64,000 nt of DNA. Source: Proteles cristata cristata (taxonomy: Eukaryota > Chordata > Mammalia > Carnivora > Hyaenidae). The notes beneath the pieces were generated by a model that saw nothing but the letters and a program-made list of their open reading frames with translations, was not told the origin of the DNA and did no database searches. Within the stretch, counting starts at the first letter, position 1, and the number at the start of each line of letters is the position of its first letter. The stretch is from assembly GCA_017311185.1 (NCBI GenBank), contig JAESUZ010002711.1:186001-250000 (forward strand). The letters are read 5' to 3'. Shown one piece after another: positions 11,467 through 24,100 of this stretch. A program made the translations under genes and the position numbers.

Positions 11467-11702
11467 AATAGGGGTACCTGGGTGGCAGAGTAGGTGAAGC
11501 ATCTGACTCTTGATTTGGGCTCAGGTCATGATCCCAGGGTCCTGGGATTGAGGCCTGTGTCAGGCTTCCTGCTGGGTGTGGAGCCTGCTTAATTATGATT
11601 CTCTTTTTCCCTCTCTTTCTCTCTGCTTCTTCCCCACTTGTGCGTGTGTGTGCACGCATGCACTCTTGCTGTCTCAAAAAAAAAAAAAGAAAGAAAGGAA
11701 AA
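11467..11702 (+). mobile_element. Older carnivore SINE, forward, complete
   Basis: Head aggggtacctgggtggcaga, dog-like body gctgggtgtggagcctgctt, CT and TG-rich right part and an A12 tail. Confidence 0.87.
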
Positions 11703-11719
11703 ATAGTATTTATTAACAT

Positions 11720-14700
11720 AAAAGCTGTTTTATATCACTTTAACCTTCAGTTTCTGAGTGATTTACTCTAAGACACCCCCTCCATTTTATTATGATTATT
11801 TTCAAATGTAGTAAAGTCAAAAGAATTTTGCAATGGATACTTGAATCCTGACAAATAAGAGTCTTCCATTATATTTTACTATATTTGCATTATCACAAAT
11901 CCATTTGTTCATCTATTCTCTTCTCTACTCATTGAGAACTGCATGTAAGGTCCACCTGGTAATATATAAAACAAACACAGATAGAATTTGGCTGCTTCTG
12001 CCACTGAAGGAAACCAAGGCTAGAGAGTAGAGAGAGAGGGCGTGTTGTGATTTAAACTAGGACTACGTTTTGTTGTTGTTTTGTGGTTTAAGTAGTAGGA
12101 TTAGCAAGACATAATAACTTGTTCATATTATGGATTAAATTGGTTTAATGTGCTGGTCAAGGGCCTAATTAATCACCTTTTTAATGTGTCATTCTGTATT
12201 GCATAGGTCTCCCTTGTGATAAATGAAGCTAATAAGGCCATGTTTGGCTTTAACAGAAAAGTGAGCTATTACTACCTTTTTCGGGAAGCCACTAAGTTAG
12301 TTGAGATATGTACTTTTCTAATCCCTCTAAAGAGACATTTACTTTGATTGGAATGCCAGGAGCAGTTGTTTTAGTATTTTTAGTTTTTCCCTTATATGAA
12401 CAAAATTAATTTCTCTTACTGCAGCTTTCTTCAGGCTTATACATTAAGACCTTAATATATTAGATCCTTTACCAACAGTAGAATAACTACTTTTTATAAT
12501 TAACAATAAAACAGAATAATCTCTTTAAATATTACTTGGTTTTCGAAAACAAAGTTAATAAGGATATCTGAAGTTTCAAAGGGGATTTGGTGAATGTATC
12601 TTAAAATACACTGGCAGTTTATTCTGATTGGGAATAAAGAAAAGAAAGCAAAAAGATAAAATATCTAATGAAAAAATGTTCTTCCTAATCCCTTCACTTT
12701 GAAGATGATCAGTGTTAACATTTTGTGTCATTTCAGCCTCCTTTACTACTCATGTTTAAACATAATTAGGATAACAAAATATAAGTTGTTTCGTAACCTG
12801 ATTTTCCTTCCTTAACATTAAATGAATTTCTTTGACTAATATTTTTATAAGATGGAAGACTTTGTGGTCATTAAAATCATATGGAGGATGATAAGCTGCT
12901 TCATACCAAAGAATATGTTATCGTAATACTTGCCTGTTGTCAGATCACTTTCCCTTTGCACTGATATGAAATATTAAAAAGGCAGTTGAAGCAGTGCTGC
13001 TGGTTAAAGTGGATCGAGAAAATAAGAGTTTTAGAGCCATGCAAGCAGTTCTCATTTTTAATAAGTCAGCTAAGATTGGACAAACTGGCAATTATTGCAG
13101 ATATTTTTATCGTGTATATTTCAGTAGGACTCTCAGTGTTTAGCAGAATTACTCATATCATCATTATTTCACTTTGATGGAGGAATTTTTTTTTAATACA
13201 TTAAATCCTGGTCAATTTTTGTGAAAAAACAAAACAGCATTTCTAGCCGTGGTCTCATTAAAGGGAGGTTTTGCTCCGTTTGATTGGAAGATTGAAACAA
13301 AACTGGTAAGGTTGGTAGCTCTTATCTATGGGAGTGAACAGAGAGGTCCTTTCTCTCCCTGTCTTTTCATCTGGCACGAAAGTTAATCTAGTTGCTTTGA
13401 ATCTAGGGAAGCAGGCTTTCTTTATAGGGATTCATTTTCTAAAATGGCATTAATCTTCGATTAAAGATGTTGTGGGAAAGGAGAAATGGGTCCATGGCAC
13501 CTTGATGGGCATATTCTCACGATGCTAATGACAGCAGTGTAATAGAAAACGGATCTCACTTGTGAAATCAGCATTTCTAACAGTGGGTAACCTGTGATGT
13601 TCTGAGAATGTCATGCTCAGCATTCTCCCCTTTTCCCTGCCGTTTGTTAATTCTGAAAAGGCTTTTGTGTTTAAAAAAAAAAAAAAAAAGTTTGTAAATA
13701 TATTTTTAGTAACCCCAGTTCCATAAAATGGTAACCTTAAAAGAGACTGAATTATTTAAGCCTCTAAGAGCAATTAACCCAGTTTCTAAGAAACTTTTTT
13801 TGAATTCTTTAGTGCTAATGCCTTGAATAGTAACTTATTTCCCTTTCTACTAAGAAGTTCTTGACAGGAGGTGAGCCTGAGCTACAGTGTGATTTGAGTA
13901 GTACTCGAATTGAAGGTGTGTTGGTTTCATTTTATGGTGATTCTTGGGGATACTTTGTAGTTAAATTTGGTTTTTTGTTTTGTGTGCCCACATACATATA
14001 CTAGAAAACCCTTTTTTTTTTAACTTAGGGTTATAAGCAGCTTGAAAGGATAATTCTGTAGCAAAACTGAAGCTAGGTGGTGCAGTAGTGCTTAACTGTG
14101 TGATAATAAAGCAACCAATGTCCAAACATATCTAATGGTCTTATCTAGTTTCCTGTAACATGTATATTTATACTTACTGAGTTCAGAAGTATTTGACTTT
14201 TCCTTCCTTTGCACAATGTAAGGAATGCTTTTTAAATGTTTTATGTTGTCATCAGATATTTTAAAATAGTACTATTCCAACTTTTATTCTTTTCTATCTG
14301 ATGTTAAGTACAAAGTTACAGAATTAACTTGAATGCCGATTTCAGCTGGCATGAAATGAATGTAGAGCAGCATCTGTCCAAATTAAGTTAAAAACAAAGG
14401 AAGTTCCTGTGTGTAGTTTCCTGTCTCTTACAACAAAAACAAAAAGCAAACAAAAGCCTTCCATAATTATTAAACTCTTTTCAGAATATCTAATATTAAC
14501 AATATGAATTTTGGTATTTAAGTGTGCAAATTGCTGGATTATCTCACTTTATTAAATATATTTTCTTTACAGGTAAATGATTTTGTTTTTCTTTTTCTTT
14601 CTCAGAACACAGCAATGGAGGAAACAGCTATATGGGAACAACACACAGTGACGCTTCACAGGGTAAGTTTTCTGTTGCAGTAAATAATCTGTGTATAACT

Positions 14701-15160
14701 CAGGATACCGGCAGCTTTGGAAAACAATAGAGGAAAGCCAGATGTCAGGAAGTCAGAAGAAAGGGAAAAAAACTTCTATATTCCTTTGTTTAAAATTAAA
14801 GTTGCAATAAATCTTTTATTAAGGATAAAAGTGGACATGATTATATTTTCATATATCCTTTTGGTGGTTATTTGTTTATTTGCTTTTTTTATTCCTTACT
14901 TGAGAAATTAAGTGATTTATTTTTAAAAATTTGAGTCATCAAATAAAACACAGTGCATGATATAAACTGTAAACTGCTTCAGACTTTCTGAATATATGTA
15001 CATGTATTATAGGGTTGGGATTTAAAATCAAACCAGATCATGTGAGTAATAAACCTTTAAAAGATATTTTTGATTTGAAACATGTAGACCCAAGCTATTG
15101 CTTAAGCAGTTACAGATGGACAGAGAGCAAATAGCAGTAAACTTTCTAAAAATAAGAGCT
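11720..15160. other. Repeat-poor block surrounding window exon 1
   Basis: About 3.4 kb without any recognisable SINE or LINE in a locus that otherwise has one every kilobase or so. Apart from the 57-nt exon it holds AT-rich unique sequence, including a segment near 12140-12310 with ctaattaatcacc and ggccatgtttggctttaac. No promoter or exon can be asserted. Confidence 0.5.
14606..14662 (+). CDS. TJP1: TJP1 coding exon 1 of window ([19 protein letters not shown])
   Basis: Acceptor tttctcag precedes AACACAGCAATG and the donor is AGG|gtaagt. It encodes 19 residues in phase 0, equal to human residues 10-28, leading into PDZ1. Human has Ser where this sequence has Asn at the first codon, a one-base difference. 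An in-frame ATG at 14615-14617 sits in a strong Kozak context (G at -3, G at +4), so transcripts lacking the upstream exon could begin at MEETAIWEQ. The canonical start exon is not in the window. The exon is isolated: the next one is 18.5 kb away. Confidence 0.95.
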
Positions 15161-18100
15161 TTAGGGGCCCCTGGGTGGCTCAGTCCGTTGAGCATCTGAC
15201 TCTTGGTTTCAGCTCAGATCATGATTTCATGAATTATGATTTCGAATTTTTATGAGTTCGAGCCCTATGTAAGGTTCTGCACTGACACCATGAAGCCTGC
15301 TTGGGATTCTCACTCTCTCTTCGCCCTTCCCCCACTTGGGCTGTCTCTGTCTCTCTCAAAATAAATAAACTTTAAAAAAAAAAAAAAAAAGCTTTGTCTG
15401 AAGTGAGACTGCTCTGAATTTGAATCGTAGTTCCTTCTATTCCTTTAGAAACGCAAGTGACCTGGGGCGCCTGGGTGGCTTAGACTTTCACTTAGGTCAT
15501 GATCTCTCGGTTCGTGGGTTCGAGCCCCGCGTCGGGCTCTGTGCTGACTGCCAGCTCAGAGCCTGGAGCCCGTTTCAGTCTGTGACTCCCTCTCTCTGAC
15601 CCTCCCCTGCACACGCTGTCTCTCTCTCTCTCTCCTAGAAATTAAAAAAAAAAAAAAACATTAAAAAAAGAAACGCAAGTGACCTAACCCTCTGCTGAAG
15701 TCTGGGTTTTCACAGGTTTAAAATGGGACTAATGGCAACTCTTTATGCTTAAGATGAAGGAAGTGCCTTCCATAATTCTCCCCTATCCTCTTCGAAAAGA
15801 GCTAACTCTTCTGATTACTCTTCCCTTTAGAGGCTAGAAATAGGAATGGAGAATAGAAAGAGGTTAGAGAATATTTAAATACTTCACACTACTGTTTCTA
15901 CTAGCTATATCTATTACTAGGAAAATGGAAAAGGGCAGGTAAATTATGTTCCTGAACTCTGCCCCTGATTATCTTGTGAATGTTTGAATCCGAACATAAT
16001 AGATAGTGGGTAAAGTAATTATTAAAAAACAGTGGTTTCAGATAAGATATGGTTGACTTTTTTTTAATGTCTTCCTAAGTGGTAAAAGAAATAAGTAACA
16101 ATAACCTTAACTTTCAATTGTTAAGGCTGAAATATGGCCTTTCAAACTCTGTTTGAAATGTGCTAATAGGTAGCATTTTTAAATCAGATTAAACATGTTG
16201 TAAAATAACTTCATACCTTACAAGTGTTTGTTTGGTTGTGATATAATTTTTTATTGTGTATTTTATTTTATCACATTACATTTATTTTCTTAATACCTTT
16301 ATTGCTTTTATTGGTATAATTTGCACATAGTAAAATTTATCCTGTGTACAGTTCTGAGTTTGATAAATTCATATAGTCTCGTAAGCACCAGCACAACCAA
16401 AATATATAACTGTCCCATCACCTTAAACTTTTCTCTTGTACCCATTTGTCATTAACTTTGTCCCCTTACCCTAGCACTTAGCAGCCACTGATGTGTTTCT
16501 GTTCTGTACTTTTACTTTTTCCACAGTCATGTAAGTAAATTCACATAATATACAGCCTTTTAAGACTAGCTTCTTGTCCTCTGAGCCTAATGCATTTGGA
16601 GACTTCTCCATGACGTTGCTTGTATCAGTTTCTCGTGTTTCCATTATTATAAGCTCCTTATAGCTTAGGTATTGCTCTATTGTATGAATGTATAATTATT
16701 TGGATATTTTGCAATTTTTTGTGGTTATAAATAATTCTGCACTAGTGTACAGATTTTTGTATGAACATAACTTTTCATTTCTCTCGGGTAAATACACTTC
16801 CTCTGGGTCTTACGGTAAGTGAACATTTATAAGAAACCACCAAATGGTCTGTACCATTTTTGCATCTCCACTAGCTGTGTATAAGAGTTCTGTTGCTTTT
16901 GTATCCTTATCAACACTTGATATTATCAGGGTTTTTTTTACCCGCTTAACTTGAGCCACTCTAATAGGTGTGTAGTGTGTTTGTCATTGTGTTTTTGTTT
17001 GCATTTCTCTGAAGACTAATGATATTCAGTATCTGTGTGTTTATCATCCATATGTCTTTTTTGGTAAAATCTATTTAAATCTTTTGCCTACTTTTAATAG
17101 GGCTGTTTGTTTTCTTTATATTGAGGTATTGTGGTATTTTTTTGTTTTTGTTTTAGTTGTAAAATACACATAAAGTTGCCATCTATTCAAGCCCTTTGTC
17201 CATTTTTTAACTGGGTAGTTTTTAGTTGTTGAGTTTTAAAAATTTTTTATATGTTCTGAATATTAGCTCCTTAGCAGATATGACTTGTACATATTTTTTC
17301 TCATTCTATGGATTGTCTTTTCACTCTGTTGATTGTGGCTTTTGGTGCACTGAAGTTGTTACTGAGTTTTAGAGTTATTTATTTATATATTCAAGGTACA
17401 AGTTATTTACCAGATACTGTTTTGCAGATATTTTTACCAGTCTCCAACTTGCTTTTTTCCTTCTCTTAATAGTGTCTTTTGCAGAGCTTGAGTTTTAGAT
17501 TTTGATAAAGTCCAATTTGTTAGTTTTTACTTTTATCAGGCATGCTTTTCAGATATCTTTGCCAAGTCCAGGGCCACAGGTTTTTTTTCTGGATGTTTTG
17601 AGTAAAATTCTGCATATGTTATAAGATGTGAACAGAGGATTTTTTTTCTTAATATGAATGTACACAATTTTTTGGGCATCTGTTTGTGAAAAGATTTTCC
17701 TTTCTTCATGAAATACTCTCTACCTTTGTCAAAAATAGGTCTTTCCCTAGTCTGTTCTGTAGATCCTGTGTGTCTATCAGTCACTTCTGCCTTTGTTACT
17801 ATAGATTTATATTTACATTATAGATTTATAGGTATAGGAATCAGGTAGCGTGAATCCTCCAAGTTTCTTTTTTTTAAATTGTTTTGACTATTTTAGTTCT
17901 CTTGCTTTTCTACATAAATTTTAGAATATGTTTGTCAAATAAAAACTCAGATTTATATTACATTAATCTACAGATTAATTTGGGGAGAATTGACGATATT
18001 GAGTCTTCCAAACTTTGAACATGTTGTATTTTTCTATTTTATTTTCTTATTACTGTTTATAGTGTTTGGCATGCAGATCTTATATACAGTTTGCTGGATT

Positions 18101-21100
18101 TTATTAAGTACATTTCATGTTTCCTGGTACTGTTGTAAATGATTTTTTAAATTTAAATTTGATTGTTCATATATAGAAATACCATTGGTTTTTTTCTTTT
18201 TTAATAGTGAACTTGTAACTTTTCTTCTATGTAGTCATGGCATCTGTGAATAGAGGCAGTTTTATTTCTTCCTTTTGATCTGTATGCAGTTTCTTTTTCT
18301 TGCCTCTTTGCACCAGCTAGGATTTCCAGGATAGTATTATTAAATAGGAATGGTGAGCACACATCCTTGCCTTATTCCTAATTTTAGATGAAAATATTCA
18401 GTCTTTCACCATTAAGTATGATGTTAGCTGTAAGGTTATTGTATATGCCCTTTATCAGGTTATGGTCAGCACAGAGCCCGACACAGGGCTTGAACTCATG
18501 AACCATGAGATCATGACCTGAGCCAAAGTCATTGCTTAACCGACTGAGCCAACAAGGTGCCCCCAGTACTTTGTTTTCACAAGTATTGCCTGAGGTTAGC
18601 ATATGAGTATTCTTATTAGTTGTTGGTGTAATCATTGTCTTGCTTTCTGAATACTTGAACAGCTTTCCTTCCCAAGATAAATCCAATTGGTTGTGATGTA
18701 TTTTCCATTTTATATATTAATAGGTTTGATTTGCTAATGTTTTCTTCCTTCCTTCCTTCCCTTCCTTTCCTTCCGAGTTAAGGAGAGAAGGGATAAAGGG
18801 GGAGGGGGATAGAGAATCTTAAGTAGTCTCCATGCCCAGTGCAGAGCCCTGCATGGGGCTGGATCCCAAGATTGTGAGATTATGACCTGAGCTGAAATCA
18901 AGTCAGGCGCTTAATCAACTGAGCCACCATTAGCCCATTTTGCTAATGCTTTCTAAGGATACTTGTTTCTGTGTTTATGAAGGACTGGGTTAAGACTTTT
19001 TTCTTGTATTGTTTTATCTGGTTTTAGTATCAGGGAAAGCAACTAGCCTCAAAACCAGCTGTTGGAAAGTATTTCTTCCTTTTGAATTCTCTGGTAGAGT
19101 TTATGTATGGTTGATGTAATTTCTTACTTAAATGCTTGATAGAATTCACCAGAGTAACCATCTGATCCTAGGGAATTTTTTTTTGTTTGTGTTTGTTTCT
19201 GTGGGAAAGCTTATCACTATAAATTCAGTTTCTTTAATTTTACATAGAACTATTCAAGTTATATATCTCGTTAGTTTTTTGGGTAGCTTTGGTAATTTGT
19301 ATGTTTCAAATTATTTGTCCCTTTCATCTAAGTTAGCAAATTTATGAGGATAAAATGGTTAATATTCCCTTATTCTAATGTAGGGTCTGTAATAATATCC
19401 CTTTTTTCATTTCTGATGTTGGTAATTTGTGTCTTTTATTTCTTGGTCAGTCTAGCTAGAGGTTTAACAGTCTTACTGATCTTTTCAAAAACCAGATTTT
19501 TTCATTGCTACTCTTTATTTTTTGTTTCATTGATTTCTGCTCTTATTTTAGTATTTCCTTTATTCTGCTTACGTTGGGTTTAAATTGCTATTCTTATATA
19601 GTTTCTTTAGGTAGAAGCTAGATCATTCAAGATCATAAGGATAATTTGGTATTATCACATTATGTTTGTTTTTTCCTCCTACCTTTTAAGTGTAAGTAAA
19701 AGAAGACATAAGTTAGCTAAAGTTATTTTCTCCTGTCTGCTATTTTGCCTGGTTTTGTTAAGTTTTCAAATATGGGGAAATGCTAAATGTAGTTACTACA
19801 GATCTGTATTTCATTTGCTTAGGTAAAGTAGGAAAAGATCTTGAATATTGAGAAAACAGAATCCAGTTTTCTGAATGTGTTAGAAGTATCATAGCAACTC
19901 ATGTCAGGTGTAATAATCAGGCAAGTCTGAGTTTTCTAATTAGAAGAGTAGTGTAAGTTCTGATCTGTAGATGACCTCTTCTCATACTTCAGTTTTCTTT
20001 TGCTATGAGAGAGGTACCAGGCCAGAAAAGTGTCATCACAAGATATATAGAGATGAGTTTATTATTAATAATTCTTTCATTTTTAAACATGTTCGCTGTT
20101 GTTCTGAGAACATAGACCTGTGTTGCTTCTGGGCCTCATCACAGAGACTGTGACAGAATGGAAGTCCTCAATGACCATCCCTCTAGGAATTGTTTTTTTT
20201 TTTTTTGTTTTTTGTTTTCAGGAATTGTTTTTTGAAGGTTTTTAAAATTAGCCCTGTCAGTAGAAGTTGAGGCATATATGCCAAAGCATAATTCAGTTGA
20301 CTTCATTCTCTGAGGCTACAGAACAATACTTTGAAATTTGATAGTTTTTAGTGTTCTCAGTTGATCCAGAATAAGATTTAGGCTATTTTAGAGCATTATT
20401 GGCAAAATGTATTTTGAAGTACTAGATGATAAATAAACATTTTACACTTTGTAGACCATAAATTTGTCACAGCTACTCAACTCTCCAGTTGTATTGCAGA
20501 AGCACCACAGGTAGTAGGTAAACAAATGAATACAGCTATATTCCAGTAAAACTTTACTTGCTTATTTATTTGGCCTAGAGTCTATAGTTTGCTGACCACT
20601 GACCTAGAACTGTGGCTCTCTAGGTTTACTGTAAAGAGAAATCAACTTGGTTAACTTCCCAATGAACAGAGAGGTTCTGATTCATTTAGTTTGGAATGGG
20701 ACCCCTAATATGTGTTTTTACAATGTTCCAGTTTGAAATGGAGGACCATGGCCTCTGCATTACATTTTTTTTTTTTTAGTGGTTTATTTTTATGTTTATT
20801 TTTGAGAGTGGCGGGGAGGGTTGGTGAGAGAGGGGGACAGAGGATCTGAAGCAGGCCCTGTGCTAACAGCAGAGAGCCCAATGTGGGGCTTGAACTCACG
20901 AACCTTGAGATCATGACCTGAGCCAAAGTCAAACACTTAACTGACTGAGCCACCCAGGCACCCCTGGCATTGGATTTTTAAGAAACATTGACAGAAGAAT
21001 GAGAAACTCATTCTTCTTGAGGTGAGCTCATAGGCTTTTGACAATAGTGGTGAGTAAATACTAAAATAATTTGAGATTATTCTTTTAGCAATAACCTAGA

Positions 21101-24100
21101 GTATAGATACTGAGTATTGCCAAATAAGGTCAAATCATATTCTTTAACATCTGATAATCATGATAAGAAAGGTGGAAGTAACTTCTTTTGAAAGAATAAA
21201 ATTACTGTGGATTAAAACTCTTAATGTTTTCTCTTGTTTATTGTCAAGAATAATATATGATGGTGCTTCTATATTCTCTCATTCTTCTATTTGCGTTCTC
21301 AGAGGAAACTTTATTCACCTTAGAATACTAGAAACCACTGAAATCTATTTAATCTGCAAGGCTAAGTAATTTTTTGGTATTCCACTGTATGATAAGCATA
21401 GAGAACAAAAACAGGCAGAGCTCCTTGCCTCATGGATTCTGTCTCCCCCATTGAGTCTCAGTGCCAAATGAATATATTCCTTTGGTTGTTGTGTACCCCT
21501 TCTCCTACTGCATTATAATTTTCTTAAGGGCATGAAATCTTAATTTCCTATTCCCTTGGTGCTTGGTACTTAGTTGTGCCCAATAAAACTTAATTTTTCC
21601 TAGAAAGCCAGCCTATTCAAAAAAGTCACTCTTAGGAAGTCTGTATACCAGCATTGTCCAATAGCAATACAATGCAAATGCAAACCACATCTGTAATTTA
21701 AGACTTTTTAGTCTTCACATTAAAAAATGTAAAATACAGATGCAGGTAAAATATTTTAAACACATTGAGTTAAATAAGATTAAAATTTTGTTTAAAATAT
21801 CATTTTCTATATGTACTCAATATTCAAAAGTTGATAGACTTCTTTTCTCATTTGGACTTTTACACAATGTACGTATTACAATTTCAGCACATTTCAAGTA
21901 AGACTAGCCATATTTTAAGTGCTCACTCATGATGTGTCTAATGGCTGTCGTATTGGCAAGTGTAGGTCTGTAGGTTGAGATAGTAATTGCTTTCAGAGGG
22001 TCCTTGTTCTACCCTTCTTGCCACCATGACACACCCACACTTTCTTTAGTTTCAGATGTTCTCTCTTAAATGCATATATATTTTTATGATCCTCTGAACC
22101 ACTAAGTAAATTCCTACTTAGGAATTTAAAGGAATGAGTTGGTCATCTTTCTAATTTTCTTAAAAAGCATTATTTAAAGATTATCTGAGTATTTACTAAA
22201 GAATTAAGGGTAAAAGTTGAAAGAAAGGAATTTAGGAGATATTCTAAGAGTGAGTGGTAAAGTATGTCAGCTAGGGAAGTGATTGAATAAGTAAACTTGG
22301 AACAAGTTGCGAAGACAGTGTGGTGGGGGAAAGTATGTAGTCTCTCTAACTGATGGTGCCGAGACAAAACCCAGCAAAATAAAGAATTTGGAATCATACC
22401 TCATACCATGTACAAAATTAACTTGAAATCGATCATAGACTTAGATGTTCAAGAGCTAAAGCTATAGGGGCGCCTGGGTAGTCAGTCGGTTAGGCGTACA
22501 ACCTCGGCTTAGGTCATGATCTCGCGGTCCATGGGTTTGAGCTCCACATCGGGCTCTGTGCTGACAGCTCAGAGCCTGGAGCCTGTTTCAGATTCTGTGT
22601 CTCCCTCTCTGCCCCTCCCCAGCTCGTGCTCTGTCTCGCTCTGTCTCAAAAATAAATGTAAAAAAGAAATTAAAAAAAAAAAAAGCTAAAACTATAAAAT
22701 TCCTAGAAAAAAACCGGAGTAAATTTTTGTGACCTTAGGTTAGGCAGTGGTTGGTTAGATATTATGATAAAAGCACAGACAACAAAAGAGAAAACAGATA
22801 AATTGGACCACATCAAAATTAAAAGCTTGTGTTTCAGCGAACACTCTCAAGAAAGTGAAAGGATAACCCACAGAATGGGAGAAAATATTTGCAAATACAT
22901 ATCTGATAAGGAACTTGTATCCATAATGTATAAAAACTCTTACTTGTAACAACAGTGAAAAGACAAGTAATTCAGCTGAAAACAAAGGATTTGAATAGAC
23001 ATTTCTCTAAAGTAGAGATGTAGAAATACTCAATTAGCACATGAAAAGATGCTTAATATCATTAGCCATCAGGAAAATGTATGTCAGAAACCACAGTGAG
23101 ATACCCTGTCACACCCACTAGAAATGTTGTTATCACCCGTAGACCATAACAGGTATTGTCAAGGATGTCGATGTTGGCTGGTTGAAATGTAAAATGGTAT
23201 AGCCATGATGGAAAACAGGGAGTTCCTCAGAAGTTAAGTGGAGAATTACTCTGTGACCCAGCAGTTCTACTCCTAGGTATTTACCCAACAGAAATGGAAA
23301 AAAATTAATTTACACCATAACTTTTTTTTTTTAATTTTTTTTTAATGTTTTATTTATTTCCAGGAGAGAGAGAGAGAGAGACAGCGTGAGCAGGGGAGGG
23401 TCAGAGAGAGAAGGAGTCACAGACCGAAACAGGCTCCAGGCTCTGAGCTGGCAGTCAGCACAGAGCCCGACGCGGGGCTCGAACCCACGAACCGCGAGAT
23501 CATGACCTAAGCGAAAGTCGGACGCTTAACCGACTAAGTCACCCAGGCGCCCCTCACACCATAACTTATACATGAATGTTCATAGCAGCATAAATCCTAA
23601 TAGACAGAAAGTGGAAATAACCTCTAATTGCCCACCACATGATGAATAATGAATAAGGGAATTTTATTTAGTAATAAAAAGAAATGAAGTAACCGATACA
23701 TGCTACACTATGGATAAATATTGAAAACATTATACTGAGTGAAGGAAGCCAGTCAAAGGACCATATATTGTATGATTCCATTGATATGAAATGGTCAGAA
23801 CAGCTGAATAGACAGAAAGTAGATGAGTGGTGCTTAGGGTTGGGGACATTGAAGGATGATGGCTAAGGAGTAAGGAGTTTCTTTTTAGGGTGATGAAAAT
23901 GTTACAAAATTGATTGTGGTGATGGTTGTACACCTCTGTGAATTTATAAAAACATTGAGTTGTACATTGTAAAGGGTGTTATGTGAATTATGTATCTTAT
24001 CTAACCTGTCGCAAGAAAAGCAGGTGGTAGGATGGGGGGAGAAATCCTTCACATCTCTTGAATAGTGCCAAATTGGATTAAGATGAGTATAAAAGGTAAG

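Larger units (their letters stand above)
1..14605 (+). other. Sequence upstream of first visible TJP1 exon, probably intron 1
   Basis: No coding exon, CpG island or promoter-like GC-rich stretch was recognised in these 14.6 kb. By comparison with human TJP1 it should be intron 1 or 5' flanking sequence. From left to right it holds L1 3' ends, an old LINE-like block with an hAT fossil, SINEs, a 2-kb L1 fossil, a second old LINE-like block (5.8-7.5 kb), microsatellites, an L2 fossil near 9.6-10.4 kb and then a repeat-poor block from about 11.7 kb. Stretches 8541-9640 and 10391-10920 look unique. Confidence 0.7.
16295..19640 (-). mobile_element. L1 fragment, reverse, about 3.3 kb, interrupted by two SINEs
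   Basis: Reading left to right this is the reverse complement of L1 from the 3' UTR into ORF2: ttattggtataatttgcaca, tattgctctattgtatgaatg, aaaccaccaaatggtctgta, ccaatttgttagtttttac, then ORF2 segments such as aattcaccagagtaaccatct and ggtcagtctagctagaggt. Stops are frequent. SINE pieces interrupt it at 18468-18564 and 18740-18937. Confidence 0.85.
22375..24020 (+). mobile_element. L1 3' end, forward, interrupted by two SINEs
   Basis: ORF2 C-terminal and 3' UTR phrases occur in order: gatcatagacttagatgttc, gtgaccttaggttaggcagt, ggaccacatcaaaattaaaa, cacagaatgggagaaaatat, ttgaatagacatttctctaa, cacatgaaaagatgcttaat, ctcctaggtatttacccaac, atactgagtgaaggaagcca, gtgatggttgtacacctctg. A forward SINE (22467) and a reverse SINE (23324) interrupt it. 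Confidence 0.88.
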
